Positions 15,043 through 23,950 of a stretch of DNA of 64,000 nt are shown here, piece by piece. The notes beneath the pieces are model-generated. The model did not search any database. It had not been told where the DNA came from and was given only the letters and a program-made list of their open reading frames with translations. This DNA comes from TMP-24 sp046348855. GTDB taxonomy: Bacteria > Pseudomonadota > Alphaproteobacteria > Rhodobacterales > Rhodobacteraceae. Position 1 is the first letter of the stretch; each line of letters starts with the position of its first letter. A program made the position numbers and the translations under genes. The stretch lies in assembly GCA_046348855.1 (NCBI GenBank), contig JAXMDK010000016.1, forward strand, positions 1 to 64,000. Reading direction: 5' to 3'.

Positions 15043-17055
15043 TCAGCCGGTGGCGATGCGCGGGCGGCCCTGGGCCACGACCTTGACCTGCGCCTCGATG
15101 AACATCGGCTTCCCCTCGACCGCGATCTCCGTCAGGTCACGAATGACGGTCAGCCGCATTTCCTCGACCCCGGCGGCGCGAGCGCGGGCTTCGGCCTCGC
15201 CGGACAGGGACGATTCCAGCGCCGCCAGCGCCCGGTCGCGGTCATTGAACCGCTTCGGCCCGTCCGGCAGGTGCGCGACGAACAGGCCCGGCCCCGGCGC
15301 GGTCACCAGGCCGGTGGCCGCCATCGACACCTGCCCGACCACCGCGCCGATGGCGTTGGCGACGCCGGCATGTTCGGGCAGGATCATGCGGGTGCCCAGC
15401 CGCGGACCCAGCGGCGGATAGTAGCTGGGCGCCGACGCCCCCAGCCCGATGATCGGCACGCCCAGCGACAGCGACAGCCGCACCACCCCCTGATGACCGT
15501 CAAGGCCGGCCACGGTCAGCGGATGGCGGGCCAGCTTTTCAGACAGCTCGTTGCCCCAGTCATGGGCATCCTCGTCGAAGGCCGCTTCCAGAAGGCAGTC
15601 GGTCGTCTGGCTTTCCAGCTGGGCAATGATCCGCGCCGCCAGATCCTCGGGCGAGGTGGCGATGCGCTCGCCGCGGCCGTTGCGGTGGCGCGCCATCAGC
15701 CGCAGCGCCTTCTCCGCCGCCGCGCCATCCCAGCTGTCCAGCCGCCCCAGGACGTGGCTCGCGTCCGATGGCGTGACCCCGGCGACGATCACCGCACCGC
15801 GCGACACCAGCTTCATCAGCGCCGGAACCTCCAGCCGGGTGCGCGCCGCGTCCGACAGGCGCAGCGGCCCGGCGCTCAGCCGTTCGGCCACCACCGTTTC
15901 GCGCGGACCCAGGCCGGGGGGCGGCGCGTCCTGCCACAGCGGCAGGACAAAGCGCCCGTCATGTTCGCCGGGCGCATCCATCGCCAGCCAGGCATCCAGC
16001 GCCTGGTGCACCAGTTCGGGATGATCGCGCGCCGCCAGCGCCACCGGCATCAGCCGGCGCGGACCCAGACGCAGGCCGGTTTCCAGCCCGTCCAGCAGAT
16101 GCACCTCGCTGTCGCCGCCCAGGCCGGTGGTGCGCATCGCCACCGCCTCGACCATGGTGCGGAAGGCGCCGACGCGGGCGCCCATCGGGTCGATGGCGGG
16201 CTTGCCGTCCTTCAGCAGGCAGACGTCGGTGGTGGTGCCGCCGATGTCGGACACCAGCGCATCCGGCTCGCCGGTCAGCCAGCTGGCCCCGGCGATCGAG
16301 GCCGCCGGCCCCGACAGGATCGTCTCGATCGGCCGCTCGCGGGCCAGGTGCGCCGACACCAGCGCCCCGTCGCCACGCACCACCATCAGGGGCGCGTCGA
16401 TCCCCAGCGCGGCCATATGGCCTTCGCAGGCACTGATCAGCCGGTCGATCATGCCGATCAGCCGGGCGTTCAGAACCGCTGTCAGCGCCCGGCGCGGACC
16501 GTTCAGGCCGGCGGACAGTTCGTGCGAACAGGTCACCGGACGGGTGGAAAGCCGCCGGACCACCGCCCGCGCCGCATTTTCATGCGCCGGGTTGCGGGTG
16601 GCAAAGGCCGAGGCCACGGCAAAGCCGGTCACTTCCGGGGCCAGGCGGGCGACCTCCGCCTCCAGCAGCGCCATGTCCAGCGGCGCGACCTCGGCGCCGG
16701 CATGGTTGTGGCCGCCCGCCAGCAGAACCACCGGATCGCCCTTCATCGCCTCGGTCAGGCCGGCGCGGCCCAGTTCGGCGGCATCAAAGCCGATGAACAG
16801 CAGCGCCACCCGCCCGCCCTGACCTTCGACCAGCGCATTGGTGGCCAGCGTCGTCGACAGCGACACCATTGCCACCTGTGCGGCGGCGATCCCGGCCTTG
16901 TCGATTGCCGCGTCGATCGCCCGGCCGACGCCCAGCGCCAGGTCGGGACGGGTGGTCAGCGACTTGGCCGAGGCCACCACGCGGTCGGCCGCTTCATCCA
17001 GCACCACGGCATCGGTATAGGTGCCGCCGGTGTCGACGCCCAGAAGATAGGTCAT
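15043..17055 (-). CDS. hydantoinase/oxoprolinase family ATPase, HyuA-like
   Basis: A 670-residue ASKHA-fold protein. The start at 17055 gives MTYLLGVDTGGTYTDAVVLD, the phosphate-binding loop of HyuA and 5-oxoprolinase A subunits. DIGGTTTDVCLL near residue 275 is the second nucleotide loop. The family uses ATP to open lactams such as N-methylhydantoin and 5-oxoproline, or to carboxylate acetone. Those enzymes need a HyuB partner, and no hyuB is visible in the window. It is the last gene of a long minus-strand run of amine and amino-acid catabolic genes, 28 bp after the GMC oxidoreductase gene. Substrate unknown. Confidence 0.82.
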   Translation of the reverse strand: MTYLLGVDTGGTYTDAVVLDEAADRVVASAKSLTTRPDLALGVGRAIDAAIDKAGIAAAQVAMVSLSTTLATNALVEGQGGRVALLFIGFDAAELGRAGLTEAMKGDPVVLLAGGHNHAGAEVAPLDMALLEAEVARLAPEVTGFAVASAFATRNPAHENAARAVVRRLSTRPVTCSHELSAGLNGPRRALTAVLNARLIGMIDRLISACEGHMAALGIDAPLMVVRGDGALVSAHLARERPIETILSGPAASIAGASWLTGEPDALVSDIGGTTTDVCLLKDGKPAIDPMGARVGAFRTMVEAVAMRTTGLGGDSEVHLLDGLETGLRLGPRRLMPVALAARDHPELVHQALDAWLAMDAPGEHDGRFVLPLWQDAPPPGLGPRETVVAERLSAGPLRLSDAARTRLEVPALMKLVSRGAVIVAGVTPSDASHVLGRLDSWDGAAAEKALRLMARHRNGRGERIATSPEDLAARIIAQLESQTTDCLLEAAFDEDAHDWGNELSEKLARHPLTVAGLDGHQGVVRLSLSLGVPIIGLGASAPSYYPPLGPRLGTRMILPEHAGVANAIGAVVGQVSMAATGLVTAPGPGLFVAHLPDGPKRFNDRDRALAALESSLSGEAEARARAAGVEEMRLTVIRDLTEIAVEGKPMFIEAQVKVVAQGRPRIATG

Positions 17056-17083
17056 AGGTTCGTTCCCTTCAGTTCCTCGCGGG

Positions 17084-18703
17084 TCAGGCCGAAGCGAGAA
17101 TCCGCTCCGCTCCCATCCAGCCCACCAGGATGCTCGGCGCATTGGTATTGCCGCCGATCAGCGTTGGAAAGACCGAAGCGTCGCAGACACGCAGGCCCTG
17201 AAGCCCGTGCACGCGCAGATCGGCGTCCACCACCGCCGTCGCCGGGTCGGACCCCATGCGCGCGGTGCAGGACGGGTGATAGACCGTGCCCGACCGGGCG
17301 CGGAAATCGGCGATCAGGTCTTCGTCGCTTTGCACCGCCGGGCCGGGACGCAGTTCCTCGGCGATCAGGCTGCGGATCGGTTCCTGTTCGGCGATGCGGC
17401 GCAGATATTTGACCGCCAGCAGCATCTCGTCGACGTCATGGTTGGTCGAAAAGGCGTTGGCGACGATCCGGGGCGCGGTAAAAGGATCGGCCGAGGCCAG
17501 GGTGATCTCGCCCCGGCTGGTCGGGCGGCAGTTGGACAGGCCGATCGACAGGCCCGAAAACGGGTCAGGCGTCAGCAGCGGCCGCTCGCCATCGCGCGGG
17601 ATCAGGGTCGAAAAGGCCTGGAAGTAAAGCTGCATGTTGGGGCGGGCGAGATCGGGCGCGGTGCGGAAGAACCCGCCGCCGTGGTTGATCGACTTGGCCA
17701 GCGGCCCCTTGCCGCTCAGGAAATATTGCATCCCCACCCAGGCCTTGCCCCACCAGGGGCGCAGGATGTCGTTGTAGGTCGGGACCTTCATCCGCCAGGT
17801 GTAATTTATCCCCTGATGGTCGTTCAGGTGCCGCCCGACATTGGCATTGTCGCGCACCACCGGCAGGCCCAGCGCCATCAGCCGGGCGGCATCGCCGACG
17901 CCGGACAGCATCAGCAGTTGCGGGCTGTTGATGGCGCCGCCAGAGAGGATCACCTCGCGCCCGGCGCGGGCGGTGTGGCGCTGGCCGCGGCGTTCGTATT
18001 CCACGCCCGTGGCGCGGGTGCCATCGAAGAGGACGCGCGTGACCTGCGCATGGGTCAGGACGGTGACGTTCGACCGCTTCATCGCCGGGCGCAAAAAGGC
18101 GCGGGCCGCCGAATTGCGCCGGGCATTGCGGATCGTCATCTGGTAGATGCCGACGCCTTCCTGCACGGGGCCGTTGAAATCGGCGTTGCGCGGCAGCCCG
18201 GTGGCCTCGGTCGCGCGGATGAAGGTTTCGCACAGGGGATGCAGGTCGCGTTGGTTGGCCGAGATGAACAGCGGGCCGCCCCGGCCCCGCCAGTCATCGG
18301 CCCCGGCCTCGTTATCCTCGATGGCGCGGTAGGCCGCGCGCACCTTGTCCCAGCCCCAGCCCGGATTGCCGGCGGCCTCCCAGTCGGCATAGTCGCTTTC
18401 ATGGCCGCGAATCCAGACCATCGCATTGATCGAGGATGACCCGCCCAGGATCTTGCCGCGCGGCCAGTGGTCGCGGTTTCCGGCGAGGCCGGGGTCCGGT
18501 TCGGTCCGGTACATCCAGTTGACGGCTGGATCGTAGAACAGCTTGCCATAGCCCAGCGGCAACTGGACGTAGAACCGCCGGTCGGTCCCCCCGGCCTCCA
18601 GCACCAGCACCCGGTGGCGGCCACTGGCCGACAGCCGCTCGGCCAGCACGCACCCGGCCGAACCGGCGCCGACGATGATGTAGTCGAATGTCTGGCCGTT
18701 CAT
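17084..18703 (-). CDS. GMC-family flavin oxidoreductase (choline dehydrogenase-like)
   Basis: A 539-residue FAD enzyme. DYIIVGAGSAGCVLAERL (about residues 7-24) is the FAD-binding loop, GGSSSINAMVWIRG (about 83-96) the GMC signature, and HPSCTARMGSD near 465 carries a conserved histidine of the C-terminal substrate region. GGNTNAPSILVG near 515 closes the flavin site. The family oxidises alcohols such as choline to aldehydes. The start at 18703 has GGGGCAGGG upstream. No betB lies directly beside it, though an aldehyde dehydrogenase gene is two genes away in the same run, so an alcohol-to-acid route is plausible. The actual alcohol is not known. Confidence 0.87.
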   Translation of the reverse strand: MNGQTFDYIIVGAGSAGCVLAERLSASGRHRVLVLEAGGTDRRFYVQLPLGYGKLFYDPAVNWMYRTEPDPGLAGNRDHWPRGKILGGSSSINAMVWIRGHESDYADWEAAGNPGWGWDKVRAAYRAIEDNEAGADDWRGRGGPLFISANQRDLHPLCETFIRATEATGLPRNADFNGPVQEGVGIYQMTIRNARRNSAARAFLRPAMKRSNVTVLTHAQVTRVLFDGTRATGVEYERRGQRHTARAGREVILSGGAINSPQLLMLSGVGDAARLMALGLPVVRDNANVGRHLNDHQGINYTWRMKVPTYNDILRPWWGKAWVGMQYFLSGKGPLAKSINHGGGFFRTAPDLARPNMQLYFQAFSTLIPRDGERPLLTPDPFSGLSIGLSNCRPTSRGEITLASADPFTAPRIVANAFSTNHDVDEMLLAVKYLRRIAEQEPIRSLIAEELRPGPAVQSDEDLIADFRARSGTVYHPSCTARMGSDPATAVVDADLRVHGLQGLRVCDASVFPTLIGGNTNAPSILVGWMGAERILASA

Positions 18704-18790
18704 GCCCTGCCCCATTGCCGCGCGGATCACAGCACCGCCGCGCCGCCACGGCATGGCCCCATGCGACAGGATGATGTCGCAAGCCGACCG

Positions 18791-19897
18791 TCAGCCCTTC
18801 AGCGCCACCGCGATCGCCGCCCATAGCGGTTCGGCAGGCTCGACCCCCACCGACAGGCGGATGAAGCCTTCGGGCACCGCATCGCCCCAGCGCCGGCGGC
18901 GCTCGCCCGAGGTATGGGTGCTACCAAAGCTGGTGGCTTCGGCGATCAGCGGGCAGGCCGACAGGAACCGTTCGGCGGTGGCGGCATCGGCCAGCTCGAA
19001 CCCGATCAGCGAGCCGAAGCCCGCCATCTGCCGGGCGGCGGTGGCATGGGACGGATCGTGTGGCAGGCCGGGGTAGCGGACGTTGCGGACGCCGGGGTGC
19101 GCGGCCAGCCGTTCGGCGATCAGCTGCGCGGTGGCGCACATCCGCGCCAGCCGCACCTCCAGCGTTTCCAGGCCGCGATGGACCAGCCAGGCCTCGAACG
19201 ACCCCGGAACCGCGCCGGTCAGCCGCCGCTCTTCGCGGACGCGAGCCAGGAAGTCGGCATTGCGGCTGGCGACATGGCCGAAGAGCACGTCCGAATGGCC
19301 GGCGGGCGCCTTGGTGTCGGCGGCCACCACCACGTCGGCGCCAAGGTCCAGCGGGCGCTGCAACAGCGGCGTCATCGTCGTATTGTCGGCAACCAGCAGC
19401 GCCCCGGCGGCATGGACCCGCGCCGCCACCTTGCGGATGTCGCAGACATTCAGATGCGGGTTCGACGGGGTTTCCACCAGCACCAGCGCCGCGCCGGTGA
19501 AATCGGCGGTTTCATAGTCGGCGGTCGGCAGTTCCCGCACCTCGACGCCAAACCGCGCCAGAAGCTGGCTGGCCAGCAGGCGGCCGACATAATAGCCGTC
19601 CGCCGGCAGCACCAGCCGCTTGCCCGCGCCCAGCCCGGCGATCAGCGCCGCCGAAATCGCCGCCATCCCCGACGGAAAGGCCACGCAGGGCGCGCCTTCC
19701 AGGATGGCCAGCTGATCCTCCAGCGCCTCCCAGGTCGGCATGCCGGTGCGGCCATAGACATGGCTCAGCGGCGGGCCGTCCGGCGAATGGAAGGTGGTCG
19801 AGGACACGATCGGCAGCGCCAGCGGATCGCCCGGCGACAATTGCCCGGTGCGGTGGTGCAGAAGTGCGGCCATGCGCCGCCGGGCTTCGTCGTCCAT
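18791..19897 (-). CDS. Cys/Met-metabolism PLP enzyme (cystathionine gamma-synthase/lyase family)
   Basis: A 368-residue fold-type I PLP enzyme. It has the SSTTFHS start region, the YGRTGMPTWEALE loop, GMAAISAAL, VADNTTMTPLLQRPLDLGADVVV, and the PLP lysine in ADTKAPAGHSDV near residue 194. The C-terminal region has SFGSTHTSGERRR and IRLSVGVE. Family members make or break C-S bonds at the beta or gamma carbon of amino acids. Residues around the lysine (ADTK instead of STTKY) differ from textbook cystathionine enzymes, so a different substrate is possible. A strong GGGGAGGGA precedes the start. It sits 24 bp after the reductase gene and before the GMC gene. Confidence 0.85.
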   Translation of the reverse strand: MDDEARRRMAALLHHRTGQLSPGDPLALPIVSSTTFHSPDGPPLSHVYGRTGMPTWEALEDQLAILEGAPCVAFPSGMAAISAALIAGLGAGKRLVLPADGYYVGRLLASQLLARFGVEVRELPTADYETADFTGAALVLVETPSNPHLNVCDIRKVAARVHAAGALLVADNTTMTPLLQRPLDLGADVVVAADTKAPAGHSDVLFGHVASRNADFLARVREERRLTGAVPGSFEAWLVHRGLETLEVRLARMCATAQLIAERLAAHPGVRNVRYPGLPHDPSHATAARQMAGFGSLIGFELADAATAERFLSACPLIAEATSFGSTHTSGERRRRWGDAVPEGFIRLSVGVEPAEPLWAAIAVALKG

Positions 19898-19921
19898 CTG
19901 GTCCCTCCCCTTTCCCGCCGC

Positions 19922-20821
19922 CTAGGTCAGCCGCGCCGGAAAGCCGGGGGCGCGCAGGTCGGTGTGCAGCAGATCCTCAAGCAGCTTGGCGATCATCGGC
20001 GACTGGGCCTGCCCGCCATAGGCGGCCTTCGCCGCCACGTAAGTCTGTTCCGTCACCCCCGCCAGGTCCAGCGGCACGCCGAATTCCCGCCCGAAGGCCA
20101 GGGCAAACCCCAGATCCTTCAGCGCCAGGTCGATGTTGAAGGCGACGTCGTAGGACCCGTTCAGGATCAGCGCGCCTTCGGTCTCATGGACGAAGGAGTT
20201 GCCCGACGAGGCCTGTATGGCCTGCCAGGCCTGCGCCAGGTCGAGCCCGCCGCGCCTGGCCAGCATCAGCGCCTCGGCGCTGGCCTTCAGGTGGATGAAG
20301 GCCAGCATGTTGGTGATGACCTTGATGATCGAGGACGAGCCCAGCGGCCCCATGTGGAAGATGCGGTTGCCCATCGCTTCGAAGGCTTTCCAGTGCAGCT
20401 CGACCAGATCCTTGTCGCCGCCGGGCAGCATGGTGATCTCGCCCCGGTGGGCAAGGTGGACGCCGCCGGTGACCGGCAGTTCCAGCATCCGCACCCCTGC
20501 CTCGCCGGCGATGCCGGCCAGCGCCAGAACCTCGTCGCGGCCCAGCGTCGACATTTCGATCCAGCTCGCCCCCTTCTTCATGCGGGGCAGGATCTGGCGC
20601 AGGACCTTTTCCGACACGGCCGGCGACGGCAGGCAGGTGATGACATGGTCGACCGAACCGGCAAGGTCGGCGGCGCTTTCGGCCGCGGCTGCCCCGTCGG
20701 CGACCAGCTTTTCGACCAGCGACCTGTCAAGATCGAAGACCGTGACCCTGAACCCCGCCTTCAGCAGGCACGCGGCGCAGGCCGCGCCAAGATTGCCCAG
20801 TCCGATATAGCCGTAATGCAC
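19922..20821 (-). CDS. NAD(P)-dependent beta-hydroxyacid dehydrogenase (3-hydroxyisobutyrate dehydrogenase family)
   Basis: A 299-residue reductase. The likely start is GTG at 20821 (VHYGYIGLGNLG), because the Rossmann loop GLGNLG lies at residues 7-12, the expected place, and GGGGGACAAG precedes it. The family lysine is expected in the helix around SSSIIKVITNM near residue 165, and the substrate motif around PVTGGVHLA near 117. Such enzymes oxidise or reduce 3-hydroxy acids (3-hydroxyisobutyrate, tartronate semialdehyde). It follows the aldehyde dehydrogenase gene after a hairpin, so expression may be partly uncoupled. The substrate may be a product of the amine catabolic run (inference). 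Confidence 0.85.
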   Translation of the reverse strand: MHYGYIGLGNLGAACAACLLKAGFRVTVFDLDRSLVEKLVADGAAAAESAADLAGSVDHVITCLPSPAVSEKVLRQILPRMKKGASWIEMSTLGRDEVLALAGIAGEAGVRMLELPVTGGVHLAHRGEITMLPGGDKDLVELHWKAFEAMGNRIFHMGPLGSSSIIKVITNMLAFIHLKASAEALMLARRGGLDLAQAWQAIQASSGNSFVHETEGALILNGSYDVAFNIDLALKDLGFALAFGREFGVPLDLAGVTEQTYVAAKAAYGGQAQSPMIAKLLEDLLHTDLRAPGFPARLT

Positions 20822-20840
20822 CTTGTCCCCCAGACATGGA

Positions 20841-20864
20841 AAGGGCGGCGCATCCGCCGCCCTT
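20841..20864 (-). terminator. hairpin between aldehyde dehydrogenase and reductase genes
   Basis: A perfect 10-bp GC-rich inverted repeat (arms 20841-20850 and 20855-20864) in the 58-bp gap. It ends in CCCTTTCC on the minus strand, so it is at best a partial terminator. It may lower expression of the downstream genes or protect the upstream message. Confidence 0.6.
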
Positions 20865-20879
20865 CTGGTTGCCGGATCG

Positions 20880-22310
20880 CTATTCGCCCCAGCCGACGAC
20901 GCCCTTGACCTCGCAGAAGTCATGGATGCCCCAGTCGGCATATTCGCGGCCGTTGCCCGACTGCTTGTAGCCGCCGAAGGGCGCGAACGTGTCCCAGGCC
21001 GGATAGTTCAGGTTCACCGTCCCGGCGCGCAGGCGGCGGGCCACCGGCCGGGCATCCTTGACCGGGCCGGCGATATAGGCGGCCAGGCCATAGGGCGTGT
21101 CGTTGGCGGCGGCGACGGCCTCGTCCAGCGTGTCATAGGGGATGATCGACAGGACCGGGCCGAAGATTTCCTCGCGCGCGATGGTCATCTGGTTGGTGAC
21201 ATTGCCGAAGATCGTCGGGCGCACATACCAGCCGCGGTTCACGCCGGCCGGCCGGCCCACGCCGCCGCATACCAGCGTCGCGCCTTCGTCGATGCCCTTC
21301 TGGATCAGGCCTTGCACCTTGTCGAACTGCATCTTCGACACCAGGGGCCCCATCGTCGTCTTGGTGTCCTGGGTGTCGCCGATCACCACCGCGTCGGCGG
21401 CCTCCTTGGCGAACGCCAGCGCCCGGTCATGCTGTGCGCGGCTGACGAACATCCGGGTCGGCGCATCGCAGCTTTGCCCCGTGTTGCCGAAGCAGCCTTC
21501 GACGCCGCCCTTCACCGCCGCCTCAAGGTCGGCCGAGGGCAGGATGATGTTGGGCGACTTGCCGCCCAGTTCCTGCGCCACGCGCTTGACGGTCGGCGCG
21601 GCAGCAGCGGCGATGGCGGTGCCGGCACGGGTCGAGCCGGTGAAGGACACCATGTCGACCTCGGGGTGCGACGACATGCGCGCGCCGACCTCCGGCCCGA
21701 TGCCGTGGACCAGGTTGAAGACCCCCGGCGGCACGCCGGCCTCGTGGCAGACCTGGGCAAAGAGCGTGCCCGACAAAGGCGCGATTTCCGAAGGCTTCAG
21801 CACCATCGTGCAGCCCGCCACCAGCGCCGGCGCCACCTTGCAGGCGATCTGGTTCATCGGCCAGTTCCACGGGGTGATCAGCGCGCAGACCCCGATCCCC
21901 TCGCGGATGATCTTGGTCGTGCCGCGCATTTCCTCCCAGTGGAAGCTTTCGGCGGCCTTGATCGTCGATTCGATATGGACCTGCCCGGCCCAGGCCTGGG
22001 CGCCGCGCGCCCATTCGATCGGCGCGCCCATCTCGGTCGACATGACCTGGGCGAATTCCTCGTACTTGGAATTGTAGACCTCGAGAATCCGCTTCACCAA
22101 CGCGATACGTTCGGCGACCGGCGTGACCGTCCATTTGTCGAACGCCGCCCGCGCCGCCATGATCGCCCGGTCAGCATCGGCGACATTGCCCAGCGCCACC
22201 TCGCAGACGATTTCCTCGGTCGCGGGGTTTTCGACGCCCATGCGGTTGGTCGAGATCGGATCGACCCACTGACCGCCGATGTAGAATTTCAGCATGTTCG
22301 CCGGAACCAT
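20880..22310 (-). CDS. NAD-dependent aldehyde dehydrogenase
   Basis: A 476-residue aldehyde dehydrogenase. ALITPWNWPMNQIACKVAPA (about residues 139-158) lines the cofactor site. The general-base glutamate is in ELGGKSPN near 250 and the catalytic cysteine in GNTGQSC near 284. FGPVLSII near 388 and FAPFGGYKQSGNG near the end complete the family pattern. It oxidises an aldehyde to the acid with NAD(P). Its start lies 7 bp beyond the stop of the MttB-like gene, so it is translationally close to it. In this run it could handle aldehydes formed by the GMC oxidoreductase or by amine demethylation (inference). Confidence 0.93.
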   Translation of the reverse strand: MVPANMLKFYIGGQWVDPISTNRMGVENPATEEIVCEVALGNVADADRAIMAARAAFDKWTVTPVAERIALVKRILEVYNSKYEEFAQVMSTEMGAPIEWARGAQAWAGQVHIESTIKAAESFHWEEMRGTTKIIREGIGVCALITPWNWPMNQIACKVAPALVAGCTMVLKPSEIAPLSGTLFAQVCHEAGVPPGVFNLVHGIGPEVGARMSSHPEVDMVSFTGSTRAGTAIAAAAAPTVKRVAQELGGKSPNIILPSADLEAAVKGGVEGCFGNTGQSCDAPTRMFVSRAQHDRALAFAKEAADAVVIGDTQDTKTTMGPLVSKMQFDKVQGLIQKGIDEGATLVCGGVGRPAGVNRGWYVRPTIFGNVTNQMTIAREEIFGPVLSIIPYDTLDEAVAAANDTPYGLAAYIAGPVKDARPVARRLRAGTVNLNYPAWDTFAPFGGYKQSGNGREYADWGIHDFCEVKGVVGWGE

Positions 22311-22317
22311 GATGTCC

Positions 22318-23871
22318 TCACCTGAAGTAGATGTTGTATGCCTTGCGGATCGCGAGATCGAGTTCGGGGTCGATCACGCTTCCGGCCTTGGCCAGGATCT
22401 CATTCTTGCGGGCAATTGCGGCGTCAAGCAACAGCGGCTTTCCGGCCTCGTTCCATTCTTTCGGGCTCATGCGGTTGCCGACCGCCGGATAGACATATTC
22501 GGTCTGCATCAGTTGCAGCGTCTGGTCGGACCCCAGGTAGTGGCCCGGCCCGCCCAGGCAGACCGCCTTCATCGCGTCGATCGAGGTCGAATCCTCGGTC
22601 ACGTCGATGCCGCGCACCAGCCGCATCGCCTGCCCCAGGAGGTCGTCGCCGAGGACAAGGCTTTCCATGCAGAACCCCAGAAGCGAGGCATGCATGCCCA
22701 CCGCCTCGTAGCACATGTTCAGCCCGGCCAGCCCGGCCAGCGCGTTGGTGATCCCCTGTTCCCAGCCGGCCTGCATGTCGGGCAGCTTCGAATCCGAAAT
22801 GCCCGAGGCCGCGCCGCCCGGCAGGTCGTAGAACCGGTGCATCTGCGCGCAGCCCGCCGTCAGAAGCGCCTGTTCGGCGCTGCCGCCCGACATCGCCCCG
22901 GTGCGCAGGTCGCTGACGAACGGCCAGGTGCCGAAGATCGCCGGCGCCCCCTTCTTGATCGCGTTCACATAGACGACGCCCGCCAGGCATTCGGCCACCG
23001 CCTGCACGATGGTCAGCGCGATCGGCGCCGGCGCCGTCGCGCCCGCCTGCCCGGCCGACAGCAGCAGCATCGGCATCCCCCGGCGGATGCAGTCCTCCAT
23101 GGTGATGCAGCTTTCCTCGGCGAACTTCATCGGCGGCACGACGAAGCAGTTGGAGTTCGACACGAACGGCCGCTCCAGCCATTTCTCCTCGCCGCCGGCG
23201 ACCATGTAGATCATGTCGAAGCAATCCTTGACGTGGGAAGGATCGCTGAACGAGGTGCCGACATGCTTGCGGGTGCCGGACAGGCTGCCGTACAGCGTGT
23301 TGAGGTCCATCTCCTTGTTGTCGACCACGTCGCGGCAGACCATGGTGCGCTGGTAGAAATGGATATTGTCCAGATTCTCGACCAGCCGCGCCGCGTCATA
23401 CAGGTCCTGCGCCGTCGATTCGCGATAATCCAGCGTCACCGGATCGACGATGTGAACCGCCGCCCCTGCGGTGCCGTAGTGCACCTTGGTCCCCGACAGG
23501 TGCAGGTCGAACTTCGGGTCGCGGGCATGAAGCGTGATGTTGCGCGCCGCCACCGCCAGCATGTCCTCGACCAGCGCGCGCGGAAAGCGGATACGCCCGT
23601 CGTCGCCGAGGATCGCCCCGGCGCCGGTCAGGAGTTCCACCCCCGACTTCGGCGCCTGGCTCAGCCCGATCACCTCCAGCGCCTCCAGCGCCGAGTGGTG
23701 GATCTTCTGCACATCCGCATCGGTCAGCGGCCGGTACTGGCCGCCGGACATGCCGGCGCGCACCGGGCGCAGGTTGTCGGCCAGGGGCGCCGCCCGCGCC
23801 GCCCGCCGGGCTTCGCGCCCGCCCGCCCGTGCCGCACGCCTGGGTTCGCAGTTGAGGGCCTCGTCGCTCAT
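22318..23871 (-). CDS. MttB-family (COG5598) corrinoid-type methyltransferase, non-pyrrolysine form
   Basis: A 517-residue member of the trimethylamine methyltransferase family. Conserved blocks include SALEALEVIGL, KVHYGTAGAAVHIVDP near 128, NSNCFVVPPMKF, AIKKGAPAIFGTWPFVSDLRTG, and SDSKLPDMQAGWEQG. The frame is open throughout with no in-frame amber codon, so it is a non-pyrrolysine homologue like the glycine betaine methyltransferases. Those enzymes move a methyl group from a quaternary amine to a corrinoid protein (family knowledge). No corrinoid protein or reactivase gene is next to it. Both flanking genes, aldehyde dehydrogenase and folate-type dehydrogenase, suggest methylated-amine breakdown. 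An Arg/Ala-rich extension covers the first 40 residues. Confidence 0.88.
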   Translation of the reverse strand: MSDEALNCEPRRAARAGGREARRAARAAPLADNLRPVRAGMSGGQYRPLTDADVQKIHHSALEALEVIGLSQAPKSGVELLTGAGAILGDDGRIRFPRALVEDMLAVAARNITLHARDPKFDLHLSGTKVHYGTAGAAVHIVDPVTLDYRESTAQDLYDAARLVENLDNIHFYQRTMVCRDVVDNKEMDLNTLYGSLSGTRKHVGTSFSDPSHVKDCFDMIYMVAGGEEKWLERPFVSNSNCFVVPPMKFAEESCITMEDCIRRGMPMLLLSAGQAGATAPAPIALTIVQAVAECLAGVVYVNAIKKGAPAIFGTWPFVSDLRTGAMSGGSAEQALLTAGCAQMHRFYDLPGGAASGISDSKLPDMQAGWEQGITNALAGLAGLNMCYEAVGMHASLLGFCMESLVLGDDLLGQAMRLVRGIDVTEDSTSIDAMKAVCLGGPGHYLGSDQTLQLMQTEYVYPAVGNRMSPKEWNEAGKPLLLDAAIARKNEILAKAGSVIDPELDLAIRKAYNIYFR

Positions 23872-23893
23872 GGCCGCACCTTTCTTTCGTTCG

Positions 23894-23932
23894 CAAATAT
23901 CTTGCAGGGGTCCGGGGGCAGGAAGCCCCCGG
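23894..23932 (-). repeat. intergenic palindromic repeat, copy a
   Basis: Lies in the 79-bp gap between the MttB-like gene and the upstream dehydrogenase gene. Read on the minus strand it has a hairpin (arms CCGGGGGC/GCCCCCGG, 23912-23932), then GACCCC and a degenerate ATATTTGCG box. The same architecture recurs at 26409-26451, 31183-31273 and 46042-46123. It may act as a partial terminator within the operon. Confidence 0.65.
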
Positions 23933-23950
23933 CCGTCCCCGCCTTCGTCG

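Noticed and set aside
22318..23871. Possible pyrrolysine-containing MttB
   Set aside because: The gene is open through its whole expected length with no internal amber codon, and no pyl genes are present, so it belongs to the non-pyrrolysine branch.
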